NCBI GenBank assembly: GCA_030624785.1
Contig: JAUXJK010000002.1
Location: 1-29,419, forward strand
DNA: 29,419 nucleotides
Direction of reading: 5' to 3'
Origin: Actinomycetes bacterium
GTDB taxonomy: Bacteria > Actinomycetota > Thermoleophilia > Gaiellales > Gaiellaceae
Positions 13,631-21,168 of the stretch are shown in pieces; the first letter of the stretch is position 1, and each line of letters opens with the position of its first letter. The position numbers were made by a program, and so were the translations under genes. The notes beneath the pieces were generated by a model. It did not search any database and was not told where the DNA came from. It was given only the letters and a program-made list of their open reading frames with translations.

Positions 13631-14589
13631 AGCCGGCGCGACCCGCTACGGCGGGGCTCACGTTCGGGCTGGCGGCGTGTCTCATCCTGTTTCTTGGGTC
13701 GTCCGTCGCGCATGCAGGCGCTCCGTTCCGGCCCGTGCCCGTGAGCGTCGATCTGGCGCGAATGAGCGCCGAAGACAAGGCCGCGCTCGTTGTAGTGTCC
13801 GGCCTTCCCGCCCCTCCAGGAGTGGGAGGCGCAATCGTGTTCGCTACCACTCGACACCTGGATGTCCCGAACAGCGCGCTGTTGTTCGTCGATCAGGAAG
13901 GTGGTGTGGTCAAGCGCTTCCGAAGGTTGCCACCGTTCGCACCAGCTTCGAGCTATCGCCGCAACAGGGCTGCGTTTCGCGCTGGACAGGCGACCGGACG
14001 AGCGCTCGCAGGTGTCGGCGTCGATGTAGACCTTGCGCCCGTACTTGATTCGCGTGACGGGCCTCTCGGGTCTCGCCACTTTCGACGACCAGGCCTGGGA
14101 ATCTCATTCGCGAAGGGCTTGCTCGCGGGCGGAACTGCGCCGTGTGCCAAGCACTTTCCAGGCCTCGGGTCGACACCGGAGTCGACGGATGTCGCTCGGG
14201 TCTTCGGTGTGGTGCGGGGCAGCGAGGTTCGGGCCTTTCGCGCGGCCGTCATGGCGGGCGTGCCGTGCGTCATGGTGAGTCACGCTATCTACCCGTCGTT
14301 GGGCAGGCGGCGTGGGTCGTTGGAGCGCCACACGTACGAGTTGCTGCGCCGCCAGGGCTTTACTGGAGTTGCGATCACAGATTCGCTTTCCGCACTAGGT
14401 CCAAATCCACGCAGGTGGGCGCGCATGGCGGCACGGGCCGGCGCGGATCTCATTCTCGTGCAAGAGGCAGGCGATGCGCGCGCCGTCATCGATGCGCTGA
14501 CGCCGCTCGCGCGCAACGGGAGGCTGGACGATGCCGTGGAGCGTGTCATCAGCTTCCGCCGCTCGTTGGGGTTCACCCGCCTACCTTGA
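13561..14589 (+). CDS. Secreted glycoside hydrolase family 3-like protein, altered active-site loop
   Basis: About 343 residues. The start is uncertain: ATG 13561 or GTG 13573 both overlap the preceding gene's 3' end by roughly 60-70 nt, and no ATG/GTG/TTG follows before the signal sequence. A hydrophobic signal (LTFGLAACLILFLGSSVAHAG) precedes a GH3 (NagZ-like) barrel: LFVDQEGGVVKRF, GVDVDLAPVLD, SFAKGLLAGGTAPCAKHFPG (in parts), VPCVMVSHAIYP and GVAITDSLSA. The nucleophile Asp (Asp274 from ATG 13561) is kept. The NagZ loop that normally reads KHFPGHGxTxxDSH is KHFPGLGSTPESTD, with no His, so the Asp-His acid/base pair is missing. NagZ removes GlcNAc from muropeptides; whether this protein still does is doubtful. 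Confidence 0.78.
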   Translation: MGPTVESGEDVGRREVHSRLRLLEPARPATAGLTFGLAACLILFLGSSVAHAGAPFRPVPVSVDLARMSAEDKAALVVVSGLPAPPGVGGAIVFATTRHLDVPNSALLFVDQEGGVVKRFRRLPPFAPASSYRRNRAAFRAGQATGRALAGVGVDVDLAPVLDSRDGPLGSRHFRRPGLGISFAKGLLAGGTAPCAKHFPGLGSTPESTDVARVFGVVRGSEVRAFRAAVMAGVPCVMVSHAIYPSLGRRRGSLERHTYELLRRQGFTGVAITDSLSALGPNPRRWARMAARAGADLILVQEAGDARAVIDALTPLARNGRLDDAVERVISFRRSLGFTRLP

Positions 14590-14631
14590 GAAGCTGACGC
14601 TCCGATATGCAGGTGGCCTCGGTCCCGACGC

Positions 14632-14817
14632 TCAGCCGATGGAGAAGACGACCTTTCCGAAATGATCGCCGCTCACTAGCCGTCGATCTGCGTCGGCCGC
14701 GTTGGCCAGCGGAAATGCCGTGTCGACGGTAGATCGCAACGATCCGGCGGCTACCAGCTCGAGAACGCCAGCGAAGTCTGCTCGATCTCCCATGTTCGAG
14801 TCGAGAATCGACAGCTA
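14632..14817 (-). pseudogene. Decayed C-terminal remnant of a zinc-type alcohol dehydrogenase/quinone reductase (MDR family)
   Basis: On the minus strand, reading from an in-frame stop at 14817-14815, about 60 codons give LSILDSNMGDRADF, GVLELVAAGSLRSTVD, FPLANAADADRRLVSG and DHFGKVVFSIG, ending at TGA (14634-14632). This is the usual C-terminus of medium-chain zinc-type dehydrogenases/quinone oxidoreductases. The preceding ~270 residues are absent: the frame is closed just upstream and the QueG promoter begins there. An internal ATG at 14793 could initiate a 53-residue peptide, but a functional product is unlikely. The gene most likely lost its 5' part by deletion. Confidence 0.75.
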
Positions 14818-14848
14818 CGGCGCCCAAGACAAAGCACTCTAGCGCTGG

Positions 14849-14854
14849 TACGTT
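14849..14854 (+). promoter_or_regulatory. -10 element TACGTT for queG
   Basis: TACGTT ends 6 nt before the GTG at 14861, consistent with a leaderless queG transcript. It lies just beyond the dehydrogenase remnant. Confidence 0.4.
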
Positions 14855-14860
14855 GGCCGG

Positions 14861-15853
14861 GTGGATGCGCACGAGCTCCAACGACTCGCGATATCCCTCG
14901 GTCTTGACGCGGTAGGCGCTGCTCCTGTCGGGCCATACGAGAGGACAGAGGCGGAGATCGTTGAACGGCGTGATCGCGGCCTGTTCGCCGACATGAGTTT
15001 CACGATGGCGAGGCCGGAAGTCTCATGCCACCCCGAGCTGCTCTTGCCGGGCGCTCGCACGGTGGTCGCGGGCGCGCTCGGCTACTACATCGAGGGCGCG
15101 CCGCTTTCTCGAGGACAGGCGGCACTTCCGCGATACACCTGGACCGATGCCTACAGCCGGCTACGCGCTGCACTTGAGGAGCTGGGGCGGCGAATCGGCG
15201 GGCAATCTCGTGTGGTCGTGGACGAGAACGATCACGTTGATCGTGAGGCTGCCGCCCGTGCGGGACTCGGCTTCTATGGCAAGAACACCTTGATCATCAC
15301 GCCCGAGCATGGGTCATGGGTGGTGCTAGGAGCGCTCGTCACAGATGTCGAGATCGAACCGACCGCGCCGCTTGAACTCGACTGTGGCGACTGCAGTCTA
15401 TGTGTCGACGCCTGCCCAACCGATGCGCTCGATGAATTGGGTGTTCTCGATGCGAACCGATGTCTGTCCTATTGGACGCAGTCGCGCAAGGCCATTCCGG
15501 AGGAATACCGCGATGAGTTCGCCGGGCAGGCATACGGATGCGACATCTGCCAGGACGTGTGCCCATGGAATCGCGCCGCCGAGAAACGCGCGAACGGCGA
15601 GCAACCGGACGATGGTGTCGAGACCCACATTGACCTTCTGGCCTGGCTCACCGAGCGTGACGACGTTCTGCGCACGCAGTACGAGCGGCTCTACTTCCCG
15701 CGCAACGACCCGCGCTTTCTGAGGCGCAACGCAGTGGTTGCCGCCGGTGCCGGGCGTGAGCATGAACTCAAGCCGGCGATCGAGGCGCTGGCCGTAGGGG
15801 ATGACGAGCTAGTGGCCGAGCACGCGCTCTGGGCGCTGGAGAGGCTGGAGTAG
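14861..15853 (+). CDS. queG: Epoxyqueuosine reductase QueG
   Basis: 330 residues from a GTG. QueG reduces epoxyqueuosine to queuosine at tRNA position 34, using cobalamin and two [4Fe-4S] clusters. The N-terminal cobalamin-binding region has ADMSFTMARPEV and PGARTVVAGALGYY, then GLGFYGKNTLIITPEHGSW. The ferredoxin-like part carries CGDCSLCVDACPTDAL (about 175-190) and, after CLSYWTQSRKAIP, CDICQDVCPWN (about 227-237). The C-terminal FPRNDPRFLRRNAVVAAG segment is the family's HEAT-like end. QueA and Tgt are encoded about 10 kb downstream. No standard Shine-Dalgarno is seen; TACGTT precedes the start by 6 nt. Confidence 0.94.
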   Translation: MDAHELQRLAISLGLDAVGAAPVGPYERTEAEIVERRDRGLFADMSFTMARPEVSCHPELLLPGARTVVAGALGYYIEGAPLSRGQAALPRYTWTDAYSRLRAALEELGRRIGGQSRVVVDENDHVDREAAARAGLGFYGKNTLIITPEHGSWVVLGALVTDVEIEPTAPLELDCGDCSLCVDACPTDALDELGVLDANRCLSYWTQSRKAIPEEYRDEFAGQAYGCDICQDVCPWNRAAEKRANGEQPDDGVETHIDLLAWLTERDDVLRTQYERLYFPRNDPRFLRRNAVVAAGAGREHELKPAIEALAVGDDELVAEHALWALERLE

Positions 15854-15889
15854 GAGACGTCGACTTTGCGCTGCTGGTGCGGCGTGCGG

Positions 15890-18064
15890 TTACCGCGAGG
15901 CGGGAGCCTTCTTCGTAGGTGCCTCGTCCTGCTGCTTCGGCTCGCCCTTGGCTTTCGCTTCACCAGACGCGCCCCTCTTGGCCTTCGTTGCGCCCTTGGG
16001 CTTGGCCTTCGCCTTGCCTTTGCTTCGCGACGATGTCTTCGCGCGTTTCGAACCCTTCAGTTTGAGTTTTTTCTGAAGTGCGCGTGCCCGCTCTGCGATC
16101 TCAACCCGCAGGTCTGCGGGTTGGACGACGACTCCGTCGCCCTGAGCGGCGAAGATTTCGCCAGCAAGCCAACTCGTTGAACCGCTCGCGATATTCTCCA
16201 GCGCGGCTCCATCGATGAGCTGCGACGCTGACAGTCGCTCGAGCCGCCATCGTGCGATGGCCGGCGAATACCAGACCGTGACACTCCGAGCTTCCTTGAG
16301 CGCCATCGGGTCGAACTCCTCGCGGGGCTCATAGGACTCATCGAGAAGCGTGGCGACTTGCATGCGATCGAGGCGAAAACTCCGCTCAGCCGTACGCGTG
16401 CGATCCCAGGTGTGCACGTACCAGTGCGGAAGGCGCCGTTCGAGCGAGTAGGGCTCGACAGTACGAGTTGTCAGATCAGCATCGTTGGGTGACAGATATG
16501 TGATTTCGACAAGCTTGCGGTTGGCGATGCCTTGCGTCAAGGCACGAATCAGTTCCTCCTCGTGGGTGGTTGCCCGGGGCAGAGGCGGGGGCTCCTCGAG
16601 GTCGAACTGACCGAATGTCTCCTCCAGCTTGCGCCGAACACGCTCGAGCGGTGTCGCTGCTTCGGCGGCGATCATCGGACCGACGAACTCAAGGGCCAGG
16701 CGAATAGCGCGGGCTTCGAGCGGCGTGAGTCTCGGCGAGCCTCGGAAAACGTCGCCGAAAAGCTCCTTCTCGACTCGAATCTTGTCGCCGTCGACCTTGG
16801 CGATCACGGCGTAGCAGCCGCCGCCGAAATTGATCAAGTTGAGCAGTTGAAGCTGCTCCTCGAGCGTTTCTTGGTCGACGCCGAAGCGCTCCATCACGTC
16901 GTCGAGTGCGAGTACAGCGTCGTCGGTTTCACCACACGCAGCGAGTAGGTAGGCGAGGAGCGCTTGGAGGACGGCGAACCGCTCAGGAACCAGCGGGCCT
17001 GCATGACGAATGGGCATGTCCTCGGTTTGCTCGACTCGCTCGACAACTTTCGCGACTCTCGGAGGCGGTCGCTCGTGTACCGCAATGACTCGTTGAATAC
17101 CCTCAGCGACTCTCTCGACAAGCTCGGGCGGAGCGAGCGGACGTGCTCGTCCATCCTGGCGCAAGATCCAGCCCGCCAGCTGCCCCAGATCGGAATAGCT
17201 TGTGGTGAACACTCCGTCGTCGACTGTCCCGCGCTCTGCATAGGCTCGGTCGACCCACCACGCGGTGTCTGCACTCACGGCAATCCGTGCTTCGCCTGCT
17301 GGCTCGCCGATCTGCCAGGGAGGACGTCCCCGTAGCGCTGAGGTGTCGTAGTCCTGGGGAGTGCGAAAGTCGCGCTCACGTCGTGTCGCGAATCGAATGT
17401 CTCCGCGGATGCGTGATACCCGAAACATTCGTTCGGCCTCACGGTCCAGATCCTCCCCGACGAGGTACCAGGAGCCGCCATCAGAGAACAGCGCGTATGG
17501 ATTCACGACGCGTTCAGACAGTTCATCTCGCCCGATCGACCAGTAGGTGAATCGGACAGTCCGCTGCTTGGAGATTGCTGCCTCAAACTTCGATAGGCGA
17601 CCCGGCATTTCTGGTGAGTAGTCGGTGCCGAGTACGTTGACGCTGACGGCGCTGGCGCTGGGAACGGCCGGCAGAGCTGGTCGTCCAAGGGCAAGGTTCT
17701 GCAGCGCGAGGCGAAGCGGTTCGGAGTACGCGAACTGGCCCTCGAGCAGGTAGAGGCACGTCTGAAGTGCCGCAAGCTCATCGTCGGAGAGTTCGATGGC
17801 GGGAAGAAAGTACTGCTCTGAACGCAGCGTGTAGAGCTCCTCGCCGGTGAACTCGTCTCGCTGAGATTCGAGGGGTACGCCGAGAGAAGTCAGTTCCGTG
17901 CGGTCGGAGTAGAAACGGCGCGCGAAAGCTTCGTCGGACATGTCGGCGTAGCCCTCGACGCAGGACTTGACCTCTCGGGCTGTCAGCGCTCGCCGCTCGG
18001 CCATCAGAAAGGCCACGAGCGAAAGCTGCCTGATCAGCTTGTCAGCATCATGCGAAATAGCCAC
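15890..18064 (-). CDS. pafBC: Fused PafB-PafC WYL-domain transcriptional regulator with basic C-terminal tail
   Basis: 724 residues from a GTG at 18064. It contains two tandem copies of the winged-helix plus WYL architecture. The first (PafB-like) has an HTH-like N-terminus (LIRQLSLVAFLMAERRALT) and a WYL core with RTVRFTYWSIG (about 168) and SWYLVGEDLDREAERMFRVSR. The second (PafC-like) begins near residue 349 (MPIRHAGPLVPERFAVLQALLAYL), with LVEITYLSPND (about 518) and HWYVHTWDR. PafB and PafC form the regulator of the RecA/LexA-independent DNA damage response in actinobacteria; in several lineages they are fused, as here. A tail from about residue 663 is very rich in Lys, Ala, Gly and Ser (KGKAKAKPKGATKAKRG), resembling histone H1-like tails. 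TAGAGT lies at 18083-18078, 13 nt before the GTG. No proteasome genes are nearby. Confidence 0.88.
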   Translation of the reverse strand: MAISHDADKLIRQLSLVAFLMAERRALTAREVKSCVEGYADMSDEAFARRFYSDRTELTSLGVPLESQRDEFTGEELYTLRSEQYFLPAIELSDDELAALQTCLYLLEGQFAYSEPLRLALQNLALGRPALPAVPSASAVSVNVLGTDYSPEMPGRLSKFEAAISKQRTVRFTYWSIGRDELSERVVNPYALFSDGGSWYLVGEDLDREAERMFRVSRIRGDIRFATRRERDFRTPQDYDTSALRGRPPWQIGEPAGEARIAVSADTAWWVDRAYAERGTVDDGVFTTSYSDLGQLAGWILRQDGRARPLAPPELVERVAEGIQRVIAVHERPPPRVAKVVERVEQTEDMPIRHAGPLVPERFAVLQALLAYLLAACGETDDAVLALDDVMERFGVDQETLEEQLQLLNLINFGGGCYAVIAKVDGDKIRVEKELFGDVFRGSPRLTPLEARAIRLALEFVGPMIAAEAATPLERVRRKLEETFGQFDLEEPPPLPRATTHEEELIRALTQGIANRKLVEITYLSPNDADLTTRTVEPYSLERRLPHWYVHTWDRTRTAERSFRLDRMQVATLLDESYEPREEFDPMALKEARSVTVWYSPAIARWRLERLSASQLIDGAALENIASGSTSWLAGEIFAAQGDGVVVQPADLRVEIAERARALQKKLKLKGSKRAKTSSRSKGKAKAKPKGATKAKRGASGEAKAKGEPKQQDEAPTKKAPASR

Positions 18065-18135
18065 TCACCGCGTGAGCACTCTAGAGGTTTCAGTGCAGTC
18101 CGGGTGCGTTCCAACCTGGCCTTCGAGCGCTGTGT

Positions 18136-18151
18136 CGCGCCTTCGGGCGCG
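18136..18151. terminator. UUCG-type hairpin between pafBC and the upstream hypothetical gene
   Basis: CGCGCC-TTCG-GGCGCG is a perfect 6-bp stem with the stable cUUCGg tetraloop when read on the plus strand. It lies between the stop of the minus-strand gene at 18175 and the pafBC promoter. On the minus strand the loop is CGAA and no U-run follows, so termination is uncertain. Confidence 0.35.
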
Positions 18152-18174
18152 TCGGACAGCCCGTGTTGAGCGTG

Positions 18175-18654
18175 CTAGGCCGGAAGTGGCGTCGGTTCGA
18201 GGTGTCGATGCGATGGGCAGTAGTCGTGCTCTGGCAGCGGCGTTCGCTGACAGGGCATGCCCTTGCGCGTCGTCGCCCGGCACCGACTCGACCCAAGCTC
18301 GAAACGACCGTTGGCGATCTGATGGTCGATAAACGCCAGGGCCGCGTGAACGCCTTCCTCGATCGTGGCGCACACTCGCGCTTGCTGGGCAATTGGAAAG
18401 TACTGCCGAATGTCCTGGAACAGCGCTCGTTCCGGTCGTGCGAAGTAGCGTCGATCACTGGCAAGCCGTTGCAAGGTCTCTTCGCATGCGTCGAGTACCG
18501 CGAGTCGATATGTCACGTGCGTGTCGCGGTCGACGTATGGATCGACCAGGTCTTTCACCGAGCGGTAGATCGCTCTCGAGTACTGGTACATGGCGTTGAG
18601 CGTTCCTTCGTTCATGACGCCCATTGTTGCCGCTGGGGCATTAACTGCCTGCAA
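18175..18654 (-). CDS. Hypothetical protein with C-terminal Cys/His zinc-binding-like motif
   Basis: 159 residues from a TTG at 18654; in-frame ATGs at 18624 and 18615 are alternatives. A minus-strand TACTTA (18668-18663) 8 nt upstream favours the TTG. The N-terminal two-thirds is helical (GTLNAMYQYSRAIYRSVKDL, ERALFQDIRQYFPIAQQAR) with no membrane segment. The C-terminus, CRATTRKGMPC then CPSHRHLE, gives C-x7-C-x10-C-x2-H, much like the short 'C(G/R)A.TRKG.PC...C..H' zinc motif found in many phage-associated and other small proteins. I do not recognise the family. Its position beside pafBC, transcribed in the same direction with its own promoter-like site, does not by itself indicate a DNA-repair role. 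Confidence 0.72.
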   Translation of the reverse strand: MQAVNAPAATMGVMNEGTLNAMYQYSRAIYRSVKDLVDPYVDRDTHVTYRLAVLDACEETLQRLASDRRYFARPERALFQDIRQYFPIAQQARVCATIEEGVHAALAFIDHQIANGRFELGSSRCRATTRKGMPCQRTPLPEHDYCPSHRHLEPTPLPA

Positions 18655-18727
18655 ACGCTCGTTAAGTAGGGATTAACCTTGCTGCCGGCGCTTCAGCAAC
18701 TCACAACGAGCCCGGGTTGCGTGGTCG

Positions 18728-19588
18728 CTAGTCCGCGATGCGGCGCGTGTAGGCGGTGGGAAACCCAGCGGCCCGGGCGCCAGCCAGCTCGGCTCGCGCG
18801 GCACTCAGAGTGTCGTGAACTCCGGAGAATGTCACCCAGTAGCCCTGCCTGAGGCTGTCGTAGTCCGAGGAGCGGAGCACTCCGACTTCGTCGAGGCCCT
18901 CTGAACGCGCTCGAGCGGCGCGTGAATCAGCCCGCGATCTCCCAAGGCTTTCCGGGACGGACGAGAGGATGACCGTGAATCCGTCGGTTGAGCTAGGCCA
19001 GTCGACGGCAGCGCCGCTCGGCGTCGGCGGAGTGGGCGGGCTCGAAGGCGGCGCAAGCTCTGACGGATCAAGCTGCCCTGGTGGCTGGGGCGGTCCGAGA
19101 CCGAGCGGATCCGAGAACGAGTCCGGTGGCTCTTCAACGCCCGGCAGGAGATCTTCGCCGCTTACGGGAGGTTGCTGCTCCAGGTCGGGATCGCCTTCGC
19201 CTGGCGCTGCGTCTGGCCCGGTCGAATCTGGCGGGGCGGCGTCTGGGCCTTCGATCGGGACAGTCACGGGCGGCTCGGGCGCGGGGGTCGGTTCCGGCGC
19301 CTCTGTTGCAGCCGGTTGTACGGTTGTCACCTGTGCGACGAGCGCGACCCGCGATGCGTCTGCGTCATCGCTCGATGCGAGCAGCGCAACGACGATTCCA
19401 GACACGATCGCGACCAGCGCCAGGGTGACGACGGCTGCCCAGGCCCAGATCGGTGTCTCTTCGCGCGGCGAGGGTGCTGCCGGAAGTCTGGCTCCGCACT
19501 CGAGGCAGTACTGCTGGTCAAACTCGTGCGGCTCGCCGCAGGTCAGGCAGAGTGGCTGGCCCCCACTCGGCGTCGTTGCGTCGGTCAC
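18728..19588 (-). CDS. Zinc-ribbon, single-TM protein with C-terminal SPOR-like domain
   Basis: 286 residues from a GTG at 19588, which overlaps the upstream gene's TGA (GTGA at 19588-19585), so the two are coupled. Longer open frame upstream belongs to the overlap and is rejected. The N-terminus has a zinc ribbon (CLTCGEPHEFDQQYCLECG), then a TM helix (WAWAAVVTLALVAIVSGIVVALL), then an extracellular linker of about 120 residues rich in Pro, Glu, Asp and Ser. The C-terminal ~80 residues (DGFTVILSSVPE, GYWVTFSGVHDTLSAA, AAGFPTAYTRRI) match the SPOR pattern: a first strand, a repeated 'GYWVxFSG' strand and two helices. SPOR domains bind glycan strands lacking stem peptides, often at division sites. 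The whole could link a cytoplasmic zinc-ribbon partner to peptidoglycan (inference). Confidence 0.78.
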   Translation of the reverse strand: MTDATTPSGGQPLCLTCGEPHEFDQQYCLECGARLPAAPSPREETPIWAWAAVVTLALVAIVSGIVVALLASSDDADASRVALVAQVTTVQPAATEAPEPTPAPEPPVTVPIEGPDAAPPDSTGPDAAPGEGDPDLEQQPPVSGEDLLPGVEEPPDSFSDPLGLGPPQPPGQLDPSELAPPSSPPTPPTPSGAAVDWPSSTDGFTVILSSVPESLGRSRADSRAARARSEGLDEVGVLRSSDYDSLRQGYWVTFSGVHDTLSAARAELAGARAAGFPTAYTRRIAD

Positions 19589-20157
19589 CAGCCTGCGCCG
19601 GTTGTGCTCTCTCGCGCGGCTTCCGCGTTGGTGCCGCAGGTCGGGCAAAACCGAGCATCGCCGGGAAGCGCCGCAGAGCAGTGAGTGCACCGATGCGCTG
19701 CGTCTGTCGGCGATCCGAGGGAGCGTCCGCAGTCTGCGCAGAATGCCGCCGCGAACCCGTTGGATGCACCGCAGGCGCATCGGCTTGTAGCGCTAGCGCC
19801 AATGCTCGGCGACGGAATCGAGTTCTCGGCTGCGGCGAGTGCGTCTTCCACATCGTGTGCGGTTGCTTCAAGGCCAAGTATGTCCCTGGCGCGCCTCTTG
19901 AGTAGATCCGGCTTGAACTCGTTGCGTTTGACCATTTCGAGCGCGAGGCCGCCTAGATCGCGAATCGAGCGCTCGCGCACCTTCAGCAGGCGGCGGCGCT
20001 CACGGCGAAATCGGCCGATATCTCCGGGGCGAGGCTGCGCCGTGACGCTGGCGAGCGCCGTCATACCCTCGGCTGGGTTGGGTGGAGATTCGGGCTCTAG
20101 CGAGGACGACTCCTCGCCTGTACCGCGCCCGAAGAGGGTCTTGAGACGGTGCACCAT
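19585..20157 (-). CDS. Double zinc-ribbon protein
   Basis: 190 residues from ATG 20157; TAGAAT (20173-20168) ends 10 nt upstream, and the longer open frame to 20322 would run through the divergent promoter. An acidic N-region is followed by a basic helical part (IGRFRRERRRLLKVRERSIRDLGGLALEMVKR), then two zinc ribbons near the C-terminus: CACGASNGFAAAFCADCG and CTHCSAALPGDARFCPTCG. No TM segment. It precedes and is coupled by a GTGA overlap to the TM/SPOR protein, which also begins with a zinc ribbon, so the two probably work together, perhaps as a cytoplasmic and an envelope-spanning pair. The function is not known to me. Confidence 0.78.
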   Translation of the reverse strand: MVHRLKTLFGRGTGEESSSLEPESPPNPAEGMTALASVTAQPRPGDIGRFRRERRRLLKVRERSIRDLGGLALEMVKRNEFKPDLLKRRARDILGLEATAHDVEDALAAAENSIPSPSIGASATSRCACGASNGFAAAFCADCGRSLGSPTDAAHRCTHCSAALPGDARFCPTCGTNAEAARESTTGAGW

Positions 20158-20206
20158 TGAGCACCTAATTCTACCACTCAGAACTGGATTGTCTGCCCAC
20201 CGAGCA

Positions 20207-20226
20207 CGCGGCGCTAGACTGCCGCG
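20207..20226 (+). promoter_or_regulatory. Dyad overlapping the -10 of the 3-hydroxyacyl-CoA dehydrogenase gene
   Basis: CGCGGC (20207-20212) and GCCGCG (20221-20226) form a perfect 6-bp inverted repeat that brackets TAGACT (20215-20220), the -10 candidate. The GTG start follows 7 nt after the -10. The arrangement would suit a repressor that blocks the promoter. Confidence 0.45.
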
Positions 20227-20227
20227 C

Positions 20228-21097
20228 GTGGCTGTTTCGCCTTCAGAGAAGACCGTTGGTGTTGCCGGGCTCGGCACGATGGGAGCGGGCATCGCCGAGG
20301 TCTGCTTGAGAGCCGGGTTCAACGTTCGCGCGTACGAGCCGAGCGAGTCCTTGCTTCATGGTGGTCAGGCGTCGATTGAAGCCAGCCTCGGAAAGGCCGT
20401 CAAGAGAGGCAAGGCTACGGCTCAGGAGCGCGACGACGCGCTCGCACGGCTGCTTCCGACCACCTCTCTGGCTGACTTCGCCGACTGTCACGCAGTTCTG
20501 GAGGCAGTGACGGAGGATCTCGATGTAAAGGCTCGCCTCATCGCTCAGTTCGATGAAGCAATCGACGCAGACTGTCTCATCGCTACGAACACCTCAGCCC
20601 TGTCTGTTACGGCGATCGCGGGAGCTTCCGCTCACCCTGAGCGAGTTGTCGGGTTGCACTTCTTTAATCCGGCGCAGGTTCTCCCGCTGGTTGAGATCGT
20701 GCGGACTGACCTCGCCTCGGACGTGGCCATCGAAAGGGCGCAGCGACTAGTCGAAGAGATGGGAAAGACACCCGTCCACTGCGGCGATACGCCTGGTTTC
20801 ATCGTCAACCGCATCTTGATCCCACTGCTGAATGACGCGGTCCGGGCGCTCGACGAGGGAACCGCAGACCCAGCCTCGATCGATGCGGCCATGACACTTG
20901 GAACGAACTGGCCCATTGGCCCGCTCGCGCTGATCGACCTGATCGGAATCGACGTTCAGGTGCACGCATCCGATGCGCTCTGGAACGCATATCGAGAAAC
21001 GCGGTTTGCGCCGCCGCCACGACTGCGACGCATGATCGACGCGGGGCATCTCGGTCGCAAGAGCGGCCGAGGATTCTTCGAGTACGAGACGCGCTAG
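20228..21097 (+). CDS. 3-hydroxyacyl-CoA (3-hydroxybutyryl-CoA type) dehydrogenase
   Basis: 289 residues from a GTG at 20228; the upstream open frame runs through promoter DNA. The Rossmann fold carries GVAGLGTMGAGIAEVC (GxGxxG at residues 14-19), the catalytic His is in GLHFFNPAQVLPLVEIV (His144), and the C-terminal dimer domain has DTPGFIVNRILIPLLNDAV and GPLALIDLIGIDV, ending in GHLGRKSGRGFFEY. The length and motifs fit the short-chain 3-hydroxybutyryl-CoA dehydrogenase (Hbd/PaaH) group, which oxidises (S)-3-hydroxyacyl-CoA with NAD(P)+ in beta-oxidation or butyrate/PHB routes. No thiolase or enoyl-CoA hydratase is adjacent. TAGACT (20215-20220) ends 7 nt before the start, and a dyad brackets it. 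Confidence 0.93.
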   Translation: MAVSPSEKTVGVAGLGTMGAGIAEVCLRAGFNVRAYEPSESLLHGGQASIEASLGKAVKRGKATAQERDDALARLLPTTSLADFADCHAVLEAVTEDLDVKARLIAQFDEAIDADCLIATNTSALSVTAIAGASAHPERVVGLHFFNPAQVLPLVEIVRTDLASDVAIERAQRLVEEMGKTPVHCGDTPGFIVNRILIPLLNDAVRALDEGTADPASIDAAMTLGTNWPIGPLALIDLIGIDVQVHASDALWNAYRETRFAPPPRLRRMIDAGHLGRKSGRGFFEYETR

Positions 21098-21168
21098 CGC
21101 TACCGGGTTCGGAAGCTGGCAGCTGAGCTCTCGCGGCGTCCGATGTCAAGACTAGGGTCGGTGCTGAG

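Noticed and set aside
16532..16948. 138-codon plus-strand frame opposite pafBC
   Set aside because: Antisense to the conserved PafC-like part; no promoter, ribosome-binding site or domain.
19685..20227. Long N-terminal extension of the 3-hydroxyacyl-CoA dehydrogenase frame
   Set aside because: This part is antisense to the double zinc-ribbon gene and low-complexity; the Rossmann GxGxxG and the -10 TAGACT place the start at 20228.
20158..20322. N-terminal extension of the double zinc-ribbon protein to 20322
   Set aside because: It would run through the divergent promoter region and overlap the dehydrogenase start; TAGAAT 10 nt before ATG 20157 supports the shorter form.
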